Positions 54,726 through 62,799 of a stretch of DNA of 64,000 bases are shown here, piece after piece. The notes beneath the pieces were generated by a model. The model was given only the letters and a program-made list of their open reading frames with translations. It had not been told where the DNA came from and searched no databases. The DNA comes from Seonamhaeicola maritimus. Its GTDB lineage: Bacteria; Bacteroidota; Bacteroidia; Flavobacteriales; Flavobacteriaceae. Position numbers and translations under genes: made by a program. The stretch covers positions 886,957 through 950,956 of the forward strand of contig NZ_VRKQ01000008.1 of assembly GCF_008056315.1 (NCBI RefSeq). The letters are read 5' to 3'. The stretch's first letter is position 1; every line of letters starts with the position of its first letter.

Positions 54726-56675
54726 ATGAAGAACATCAATAAGACTAGATTTTACAATTTGAGTGGCTTATCCAAGTTTTTATTTTGTTTCATTTTGATT
54801 ACCCTGTTTTCTTGTGGAAGGACAGAATCATTCTTGCTAGAATCACCTGACAAACATGTACAGGTTCATTTGTCAAACAACAATTCTATAGGTCAATTTA
54901 GTGTTGTTTTTCAAGGGGTTACCTTATTGGCATCATCAAAGATTGGTCTTATGGTCAATAAAATTAATGGAACTAAAGATGTTAGCTTTTCTGAATTGTC
55001 AAAAGAGTCTTTTGATAATACATGGAATACCGTAAACGGCAAACAGTCAACAATTCACAATTATTATAACCAGTTTAGGATTGGTGTTTCAAAAAAAGCG
55101 AGTGAAGAATTATTATATGAAATCATTTTTAGATTATATAATGATGGCTTTGCTTATCGCTATGAGTTTACTTCAGAATCAATGGTTTCCAATGGTTCTT
55201 TGATTGATAACGAACTAACAAATCTTAGGTTTAATGACGATTTTAGATATTGGGCTTATAATGGTGAAAGACATAATTTGGGGCCTAATAAACGGTCTGG
55301 GAGTTCTCTAGAAAAAGTACGGCTGCCACTTGTTGTTCAGACTAATAAAGATAAGTTTATTGGCATTCACGAATCTGAAATTCTTAGCCATGCTCCCTTT
55401 ACCATAAATGCATCAAGTAATAGCCAAACTTTGAGTTTCAATACAGATTATTCTAGTCAAGACCAACCGTATAAAACTTCTTGGAGAACTTTCATTCTTG
55501 GTAATAAAATAGGAGACTTGGTGGAGTCAAATATTATAGTTAACCTAAATGAACCTTGTAAGATTGAGGACCCATCCTGGATAAAACCGGGGAAATCCTT
55601 ATGGGATTGGAGGATAGCGGGATATGAGGCCGAAGATGACTTTGTTTATGGGTTAAACACAGTTACTCATAAGCGAATGATAGATTTCGCTGCCAATAAT
55701 AATATTCAGTACTTATTAATTGACGCCGATTGGTATGGGGAGGAATTTGATCAAAATTCAGATCCAACCTCTTCCGGTCAACATGTCAATATTGAAGAAT
55801 GTATGAGTTATGCTAAGGATAAGGGGATAGGGGTAATTCTCTATTTGAATGATATAGGCGCTAAAAAATTTGGATTGGAAAGGGTGCTTAAGCAATTTTC
55901 TGATTGGGGTGCGGTTGGAGTGAAGTACGGATTCATGACCGGTAAAGGTGAAGCCAAGGTGCAACATACAAGAAAGGTTGTGGAGCTTTGTGCTAAATAT
56001 AGATTAATGGTTAATTTTCATGATGGTCCCGTTGCTCCTAGTGGAGATCGTAGAACTTGGCCTAATCTGGTTACAAAGGAATACGGGCATGCACAAGCTG
56101 ATGCACGCCGTTCGTATTATCCGGAGACTGCTGTGAATACTGTGCTTATTAACATGATTTCAGGTCCTTTAGATATGACTAATGGTTGGTTTGGACTCAA
56201 TAAGGCACATAGTAGAGAAAAAGTTTTTAAAGTAATACCCGGCACGGTAGCAGCCGAAGTTGCCAAGTTAATTGCCGTTTATTCTGGTTGGATGGTGCTT
56301 CCAGATAGTCCTGATGAATATTTAAAGAAAGACGATTTGTTTGAGTGCGTAAGACAGATGCCTACTCAGTTTGATAGCTTTCAAGTTTTAGATGCTAGAT
56401 TAGATGAGTTTGTTACCGTGGCTAGAAAAGCAGGAGACAATTGGTTTGTTGGATCTTTAACCAATAGGGAAGCCCGAAACTTAACGATTGATTTAAGTTT
56501 TTTACCTAAAGATCAATCATTTGAAGCTACGCTTTATGAAGATGCAGAAGATTCACATTTTCTGACCAATAAAGAAGTTTATGGTATTAGAAAAATAGAG
56601 GTCACATCAGAATCTCAACTTACCGTAAAACTAGTTGAAGGTGGAGGAAATGCTATTTTTTTGAAGAAAAAATAA
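54726..56675 (+). CDS. GH97 family protein with atypical active site, lipoprotein
   Basis: The protein has 649 residues from ATG 54726; an in-frame GTG at 54696 would add ten polar residues before the signal (L-F-S-C, Cys30). The GH97 layout is clear: E-S-P-D-K-H-V-Q-V at the start of the sandwich, I-D-A-D-W-Y-G in the barrel, R-T-W-P-N-L after it. The retaining nucleophile site reads K-Y-G-F (400-403) rather than K-V-D-F. The following strand reads N-F-H-D-G-P where the other GH97 here has N-I-H-D-E-Y. It may be an inverting enzyme with altered base residues, or a binding protein. A 193-bp gap precedes it. Confidence 0.85.
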   Translation: MKNINKTRFYNLSGLSKFLFCFILITLFSCGRTESFLLESPDKHVQVHLSNNNSIGQFSVVFQGVTLLASSKIGLMVNKINGTKDVSFSELSKESFDNTWNTVNGKQSTIHNYYNQFRIGVSKKASEELLYEIIFRLYNDGFAYRYEFTSESMVSNGSLIDNELTNLRFNDDFRYWAYNGERHNLGPNKRSGSSLEKVRLPLVVQTNKDKFIGIHESEILSHAPFTINASSNSQTLSFNTDYSSQDQPYKTSWRTFILGNKIGDLVESNIIVNLNEPCKIEDPSWIKPGKSLWDWRIAGYEAEDDFVYGLNTVTHKRMIDFAANNNIQYLLIDADWYGEEFDQNSDPTSSGQHVNIEECMSYAKDKGIGVILYLNDIGAKKFGLERVLKQFSDWGAVGVKYGFMTGKGEAKVQHTRKVVELCAKYRLMVNFHDGPVAPSGDRRTWPNLVTKEYGHAQADARRSYYPETAVNTVLINMISGPLDMTNGWFGLNKAHSREKVFKVIPGTVAAEVAKLIAVYSGWMVLPDSPDEYLKKDDLFECVRQMPTQFDSFQVLDARLDEFVTVARKAGDNWFVGSLTNREARNLTIDLSFLPKDQSFEATLYEDAEDSHFLTNKEVYGIRKIEVTSESQLTVKLVEGGGNAIFLKKK

Positions 56676-56709
56676 TTTAAATCAATTTGAATAAGTGAAT
56701 ATATTAAGC

Positions 56710-58521
56710 ATGAAACAATTACCATTTTATTTAACCATTGCTCTAGGACTTATTCTTTTTTCCTGTAAAAAAGAAGAGAAAACAATAAAGCAACAACCTA
56801 ATGTAATTCTTATTTTAATTGATGACCAGGGCTATGGTGATATCTCTGCTTTAGGAAATACATTCATAAATACTCCCAATATAGATGCACTTCATGGTGT
56901 AAGCGCTCGGTTTACAGATTATCATGTTAGTCCAACATGCGCACCTACTAGAGCGGCCCTACTAACGGGGCGTCATAATAATAGAACAGGGGTTTGGCAT
57001 ACTGTAAATGGGCGTTCGCTAATTTTGGAACGAGAAATTACTATGGCCCAAATTTTTAAAGAAAATGGATATGCTACATCCATGTTTGGGAAATGGCACT
57101 TAGGTGATAACTATCCTTTTAGACCCGAAGATAAAGGGTTTGAAGAAGTCTTAACTCACGGTGGCGGAGGTATGGGACAGACCATGGATTATTGGGATAA
57201 CGATTATTTTGATGATATGTATTTACACAATGGCCAGCTTAAAAGATATGAAGGTTATAGTGCAGACGTTTGGTTTGATGAGGCCATTAAATGGATAGGG
57301 TCAAAAGAAGACAAACCTTTCTTTTGCTATATACCTTCAAATACAGCACATTCAAATTATAATGTAGAAGATAATTACTATAAAGATTTAGAAGGGAATG
57401 AAGATATTCCCCATGCACCTTTTTTAGGAATGATTAGAAATATAGATGAAAACCTAGGGAAGTTAGTCAATTATCTCAAGGAAAGTAACAAGCTCGATAA
57501 TACTATTCTATTATTTACAACAGATAACGGAACTGCTCAAGGTGCTAAAACAGAGGGGCATCGTTTAGACGGTTTTATCAAGAAAGGTTATAATGCTGGC
57601 ATGCGTGGAGTTAAAGCGAGTAAATATGAAGGCGGACATAGAGTACCACTATTCATTCATTGGAAAGATGGAAACATTGCTATGGGGAAGGATATCAACG
57701 AATTAACTGCCCATTACGATATTTTACCAACTTTAGTGGATTTATGCGATTTGAATGTTGATTCCAAAATTAAATTTGATGGAGAAAGTATGGTACCATT
57801 AATAAATGGTGATAATACAGCCTTTAAGGATAGAATAGTTATCACCAATTCTCAGCGTGTTGAAAACCCAGAACCTTGGCGAAGAACTTCCTTAATGCAA
57901 GGTAGCTGGAGATTAGTTGATAGTACAGAGTTATATAATTTAAAAACAGACCCAGAACAGCGACATAATATTGCAGACCAACATCCTGAAAAAGTTGAAG
58001 CCTATAGAGCGGCTTATAAAAAGTGGTGGAAAGATATTTCACCAAGTTATAAAGACCAACCATATATAATTATTGGTCATGAAAAAGAAAACCCTTCAAC
58101 ATTATATGGTCATGACTGGCATACCGATAGGGAGGCTAGTCCTTGGCATCAAAGACACATTAGAACCGGATATATTGATAACGGACATTGGTTGGTTAGA
58201 GTTTCAGAAGCGGGGAAGTACACTTTAAAGTTACGAAGATGGCCCAAAGAGACAGGCTTAGCTTTAAACGCTAAAGCTCATATAAGACCAGCACTTCCAG
58301 GAACAAGTGTATCAAAAAGTAAAGCGAGCAAAGCCCTAAATATTCAAGAAGCTAAAATAAGTATTCAAGATATTGAATTAACACAAACCGTAAACCCCAA
58401 TGAGGGGTTTGTAGAATTCAATATAGAACTGAATAAAGGAGAAACCCAACTACAAACATGGTTTACTTTAGATACGAAGGAGGTTTTAGGAGCCTACTAT
58501 GTAACCGTTGAGAAACAATAG
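56710..58521 (+). CDS. S1-family sulfatase with C-terminal accessory domain, lipoprotein
   Basis: The protein has 603 residues from ATG 56710 (an in-frame GTG at 56695 adds five). Lipoprotein signal L-F-S-C (Cys19). Motifs: L-I-D-D-Q-G-Y-G-D, P-T-C-A-P-T-R with Cys77 as formylglycine precursor, M-F-G-K-W-H-L-G-D-N-Y and T-T-D-N-G-T-A. The C-terminal 110 residues form an extra domain with Y-T-L-K-L-R-R-W-P-K-E, shared with the sulfatase at 40248. The gene lies between GH97 and a heparinase-like gene with 34- and 26-bp gaps. Confidence 0.95.
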   Translation: MKQLPFYLTIALGLILFSCKKEEKTIKQQPNVILILIDDQGYGDISALGNTFINTPNIDALHGVSARFTDYHVSPTCAPTRAALLTGRHNNRTGVWHTVNGRSLILEREITMAQIFKENGYATSMFGKWHLGDNYPFRPEDKGFEEVLTHGGGGMGQTMDYWDNDYFDDMYLHNGQLKRYEGYSADVWFDEAIKWIGSKEDKPFFCYIPSNTAHSNYNVEDNYYKDLEGNEDIPHAPFLGMIRNIDENLGKLVNYLKESNKLDNTILLFTTDNGTAQGAKTEGHRLDGFIKKGYNAGMRGVKASKYEGGHRVPLFIHWKDGNIAMGKDINELTAHYDILPTLVDLCDLNVDSKIKFDGESMVPLINGDNTAFKDRIVITNSQRVENPEPWRRTSLMQGSWRLVDSTELYNLKTDPEQRHNIADQHPEKVEAYRAAYKKWWKDISPSYKDQPYIIIGHEKENPSTLYGHDWHTDREASPWHQRHIRTGYIDNGHWLVRVSEAGKYTLKLRRWPKETGLALNAKAHIRPALPGTSVSKSKASKALNIQEAKISIQDIELTQTVNPNEGFVEFNIELNKGETQLQTWFTLDTKEVLGAYYVTVEKQ

Positions 58522-58547
58522 AATAGATAAAAACTGAAATAAAAAAA

Positions 58548-61028
58548 GTGAAAAAAATTCATCTAATTATTGTTCTTTGTTTGACAACACTAACTAGTTA
58601 TGCTAGTGAAGGGAATGATACATCACATTTAAAGAAGGTGCAATGTAAGTCGGCTAAGGCTAATGACACCATTCATTATTCCTATAAAATCAAAAATACA
58701 GCATCCTTTCCGCAGGAATTTAAATTTTCTATACAAAACCCTAGGCTTTTAGCCTGTAAATATATTTTGGAAACTAATAATATTACTATTGGTCCGAACA
58801 ACGTTTATAATGGAAAATTGGCTGTTATTATTAGTGATAGAATGCCAAAAGGCGGACATGAATCTAGTTTCGTGCTAGTAGAAAATGTATCTAACAATAG
58901 TATTTATAAGCTAGAGTTTATTTCGGTTAGGTCAAAACCGCACCCTTTTTTATTGGTAACCAATGGGATATTAGAAGAAACTAAAGAGAAAGTTGAAAAT
59001 TACACCTGGGCAAAAAATAATTTCAATAAAATGCTTAAGGAACTGGATGCCTATAAAGTGCCAGAGAGAAAAATTGTTACCAAACCCAGACCTACCAAAG
59101 TATGGTCTAGTTTAGCTTACGGGCCAAGTGATAGTGAGAAAGTGTTCCGCTTATGTTTGGCTTGGAAATTAACTGGTGAAAAAAGTTATAAGGAAAAAGC
59201 TATACAATTCATTAAAGAAGTTTGTGATAAGGAAGCTGGTTATCTTTCAATAGGGGCCGCAACCTATGGTGTACAGGTTCATGAGGGTAATTTCTTTTTG
59301 CACTTGGCAGCGGCTTGTGATATCGTTTTTAATGAGCCAGAGTTTTCAGATAAGGATAGAGAAAACATTATTAATTCTTTTAGGTATTACCTAGAGTTGA
59401 ATAGAAAGCATATGGATGGCTTAGGCATCATGAACCATCAAGCTAGTGCCAATGCTGGAGCTATATTATCTGCCCTTTTTTTAGAGGATGTTGCCGAAGT
59501 TGATTATTTAACCAATGCTCCCGGCGGTATGGCGGACCAAATAGGTAAAGGCGTTATGGATGACGGCTGGTGGTTTGAAGGAACAGCCAACTATTGTTAT
59601 TTAGTAGTACAACGCTATAGTTTAGTGGCACAGGCATTTCAAAATTATGGATGGGATTTGTACCATAAACGTTTCCCTGTAAAGTTTAAAAGCAAAGATT
59701 TTGAAAATGTTAAAGAAGGGTTTACAGGAATGAAGTTTGTCAATTGGGGACCAATAACTAGAAATACGGTAGGATTAGAAGACATGGTGGCTCCATACAT
59801 TCCATTTATGGATGAAAATGCCAATGTTGTGGCTAGTAACGACTCTAATTTAAAAACACCAGACCCTTTTTATGAGCTTGCTTACAGATCTTATAAATTA
59901 GATGATTTGGCCTGGGTGATAAGTAAAACCAAGAGGGAGTCTTGGTTGTCTTTATTGTATGGAGTGGGAGAATTACCAGAAGTAGAAGATCCAAGAACAA
60001 GTTCTGCTTTAGCACCAAGTGTTGGGTTGGTAGCTTTAAGGTCTCAAGAAAAAAGAAACAACCCAGAAGAACAAATTCAGGCCTATTTTAAATATGGCAC
60101 ACACGGGGGTTGGCATGGTCATTTTGATAGAGCCAGTATGGTGGCTTTAGACCGTAACGGACATAAATATTTTGGAGCGGAAATGGTATGGTATGGTTAT
60201 GGGAATCCCGGGTACAAAGAGTGTGTACAAACATCTGCTACCCATAATATGGTCATTGTAGATGAGTTACAACAGGAAGCAGTACCATCAAATCAGACCT
60301 TATTTTTTCAAGGCGATATTATGCAGGCCACGGTAACAGAAACAAAGGCAAGATGGCGAAAGATTCCTAAATGGAATGCCGATAAGTTTCCACCATGGGA
60401 CGATACAGATTATGAACCAAATTTTCATCCAATACAACAAAAGCGTTTATCAATAGTTACAGATGATTATGTGGTAATTGCCGATTATATGAAATCTAAT
60501 CAAAAACATAATTATGATTGGTTAATCCACCCCGTAGGTTTTAAATCAATCAAAGGAGCTAAAAAGAAAGGAAAGTTATTGGATACCTTGAACCATCAGA
60601 ACGATTCACCTTATAAATACTTTGCAAATGCCCAATGGTATAGAACAAATAAGGGTGCAGAGGTAAATTTTGATGAAAACGGAAACAAATTAGATGTTTA
60701 TACACTATGGCCAAAGAAGGCGAATATATTGGTTTCTGATTATCCCATCGGCGGAAAGCGACGCATCATGCGTAACAACCCAGAGCGTAGAACGTATGGT
60801 GTACGTGTAAATGAAAAAGAAACCCAGTTTTTACATGTATTAGAACCTTATAAAGGAGAAAATATGCTGAAGAAAATAGAATCAAAAAATGCCAATCGTT
60901 TAAAAGTCTATTTGAATGATGGACGTATTCACAATATTTTGATTGAGAATTTAAAGCAAGAAAGTGCAAAAGTGCATATTGAAGAGGTATTGAACAATAA
61001 AATTATTAGAACCGAAACAACAAAATAG
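58548..61028 (+). CDS. Heparinase II/III-like protein with N-terminal beta domain, candidate lyase
   Basis: This 826-residue protein starts at GTG, since that start gives the complete signal peptide (ending T-S-Y-A, about 19) and no ATG lies close by. Residues 30-135 form a beta-sandwich of the type that often precedes catalytic domains. A helical toroid follows with G-I-M-N-H-Q-A-S (293-300) and D-G-W-W-F-E-G-T-A-N-Y; then a heparinase sandwich with H-G-G-W-H-G-H-F-D (519-527) and A-T-H-N-M-V-I-V-D. The H-G-G-W-H-G-H block resembles known uronate lyases (PL15/PL21/PL33-like); I do not assign a number. It is not a close relative of the other three heparinase-fold proteins here. Confidence 0.84.
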   Translation: MKKIHLIIVLCLTTLTSYASEGNDTSHLKKVQCKSAKANDTIHYSYKIKNTASFPQEFKFSIQNPRLLACKYILETNNITIGPNNVYNGKLAVIISDRMPKGGHESSFVLVENVSNNSIYKLEFISVRSKPHPFLLVTNGILEETKEKVENYTWAKNNFNKMLKELDAYKVPERKIVTKPRPTKVWSSLAYGPSDSEKVFRLCLAWKLTGEKSYKEKAIQFIKEVCDKEAGYLSIGAATYGVQVHEGNFFLHLAAACDIVFNEPEFSDKDRENIINSFRYYLELNRKHMDGLGIMNHQASANAGAILSALFLEDVAEVDYLTNAPGGMADQIGKGVMDDGWWFEGTANYCYLVVQRYSLVAQAFQNYGWDLYHKRFPVKFKSKDFENVKEGFTGMKFVNWGPITRNTVGLEDMVAPYIPFMDENANVVASNDSNLKTPDPFYELAYRSYKLDDLAWVISKTKRESWLSLLYGVGELPEVEDPRTSSALAPSVGLVALRSQEKRNNPEEQIQAYFKYGTHGGWHGHFDRASMVALDRNGHKYFGAEMVWYGYGNPGYKECVQTSATHNMVIVDELQQEAVPSNQTLFFQGDIMQATVTETKARWRKIPKWNADKFPPWDDTDYEPNFHPIQQKRLSIVTDDYVVIADYMKSNQKHNYDWLIHPVGFKSIKGAKKKGKLLDTLNHQNDSPYKYFANAQWYRTNKGAEVNFDENGNKLDVYTLWPKKANILVSDYPIGGKRRIMRNNPERRTYGVRVNEKETQFLHVLEPYKGENMLKKIESKNANRLKVYLNDGRIHNILIENLKQESAKVHIEEVLNNKIIRTETTK

Positions 61029-61034
61029 AATTAC

Positions 61035-62513
61035 ATGAAAAATTATATAACATTCATAATAGCTGTATGCACATTTTCTTTGATCATGGTTGGCTGTAAA
61101 GAAGAAAAAACTAAAGTGCAAGAAAAGAAACGACCTAATTTTTTATTTGTTTTGGTTGATGACCAATCTCCGTTCGATTTAAAGACTTATGACCCTAATT
61201 CAATTTTAGAAACCCCAAATTTAGATAAGTTGGCTCAAGAAGGCTTAGTGTTTGATGATGCTAGACACATGGGTTCTATGAACGGAGCGGTATGTACACC
61301 ATCAAGACATATGATTATGTCAGGCCGTACGCTATGGCATTTACCACCAAGTGCACAATTTCAGAAACAAAGAGATCCGCACGTTATTGATAGTATGACT
61401 ATGGGGGCTGTTTTCAACAGAGCAGGTTATAAAACCATGCGTACCTGCAAAAAGGGGAATTCTTATGGAAATGCAAATAATCAGTTTACAGTGGTTAAAG
61501 ATGCTACAAAAAGAGGAGGAACAGAAGAAACTGGTAGTGCATGGCATTCAAAACAAGTTTTAAATTATTTGAAGGAACGAGACTCATTAGATGAAAAAGA
61601 CCCATTTTTAATCTATTTTGGTTTCTCGCATCCTCACGATAGAAGAGACGGAACCTCAGAATTATTAGAAAAATATGGAGCGGTTAACCACAGGGATAAA
61701 GAAAGTTTACCACCTGCCAACCCTAAGCAGCCTCAATTACAAGAAAATTATTTGTCTGCTCATCCATTTCATCATGGGCATCCAGAACTTAGGGATGAAG
61801 AGCGTGTTAGCGGTGTTTGGAAGAATAGAGATGAACAAACTGTACGTAATGAACTAGGTAGGGAGTATGCGTGTTCAGAAAATATAGACATCCAAATAGG
61901 TAAAGTTTTAGATAAACTTGAAGCTATGGGAGAGCTTGATAATACCTATATTATTTATACATCAGACCATGGTATGTCTATTGGACGACACGGGCTTATG
62001 GGAAAACAAAATTTATACGAACACACGTGGCGGGTACCTTTTTTAATTAAAGGCCCGGGAATAGAAGCAGGTAAACGCGTAAAAGGAAATATATACCTAT
62101 TAGATGTTTTACCAACTTTATGCGATTTGGCTGGTATTGAGGCACCTGAAAAAGTAGAAGGTGAAAGCTTTGTACCAGTGTTAACAGGTGAAAAAGAAGT
62201 GGTTAGAGAGGTGAGTTATGGTGTGTATGCAGGTGGAACTAAACCAGGTATGCGAACCGTTAAAAAAGGAGATTGGAAGCTGATTAAATATGATGTTATG
62301 GGAGGAGCTGTTAGAGAAACTCAACTTTTCAATTTGGCCGAAAATCCCCATGAGTATGTGGCAGAACATAATAAGCCTGGTGACATGGAAACAGATTTAG
62401 CAGAAAATCCAAAGTATGCAGAAAAATTAGTCGAAATGGAAGCTTTATTATTAGAGCAAATGATTGCCCACGATGACCCGTATAGATTGTGGAATCAAAC
62501 GGATGCTAAGTAA
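61035..62513 (+). CDS. S1-family sulfatase, lipoprotein
   Basis: This 492-residue sulfatase has a lipoprotein signal (M-V-G-C, Cys21). Motifs: L-V-D-D-Q (40-44), A-V-C-T-P-S-R with formylglycine precursor Cys87, T-C-K-K-G-N-S-Y at the lysine position (no W-H), and T-S-D-H-G-M-S-I-G-R-H-G. A His/Pro-rich insertion (P-F-H-H-G-H-P near residue 243) is notable. It starts 6 bp after the heparinase-like gene and ends 286 bp before the GH30 gene. Confidence 0.94.
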   Translation: MKNYITFIIAVCTFSLIMVGCKEEKTKVQEKKRPNFLFVLVDDQSPFDLKTYDPNSILETPNLDKLAQEGLVFDDARHMGSMNGAVCTPSRHMIMSGRTLWHLPPSAQFQKQRDPHVIDSMTMGAVFNRAGYKTMRTCKKGNSYGNANNQFTVVKDATKRGGTEETGSAWHSKQVLNYLKERDSLDEKDPFLIYFGFSHPHDRRDGTSELLEKYGAVNHRDKESLPPANPKQPQLQENYLSAHPFHHGHPELRDEERVSGVWKNRDEQTVRNELGREYACSENIDIQIGKVLDKLEAMGELDNTYIIYTSDHGMSIGRHGLMGKQNLYEHTWRVPFLIKGPGIEAGKRVKGNIYLLDVLPTLCDLAGIEAPEKVEGESFVPVLTGEKEVVREVSYGVYAGGTKPGMRTVKKGDWKLIKYDVMGGAVRETQLFNLAENPHEYVAEHNKPGDMETDLAENPKYAEKLVEMEALLLEQMIAHDDPYRLWNQTDAK

Positions 62514-62588
62514 ATGGATTAACCAAAATATAATTAATTTTATTAGTAATTATTTTCTCCTTTGCAGTTTCTAAACGAAAAAAAACAG

Positions 62589-62715
62589 CTATGAAATTGT
62601 AACCTATTGATCATATTTTGGATATGGGTTATTATTTACATAGTATGAATCATTAGTTATACTTTAAGGTCTATTTTTTTGCAAAATTGCTTCTTGAAAG
62701 AATACAATTTCATAG
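62589..62715. repeat. 13-bp inverted repeat bounding about 100 bp between sulfatase and GH30
   Basis: CTATGAAATTGTA (62589-62601) and TACAATTTCATAG (62703-62715) are perfect inverted copies in the 286-bp gap 62514-62799. A nested weak pairing (ACC...CATAT / ATATG...GGT) sits inside the left part. No target-site duplication or ORF was seen. It could be a structured leader for GH30, a paired operator, or a remnant of a small mobile element; the gap holds nothing else recognisable. Confidence 0.35.
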
Positions 62716-62799
62716 TCTAAATGTTTATAGAATAGAGAAGACTGCCTGAAGTTGTGTTTTCAAGCGAGTTATAGAATTATTAAAATAGATAATAGTAAA

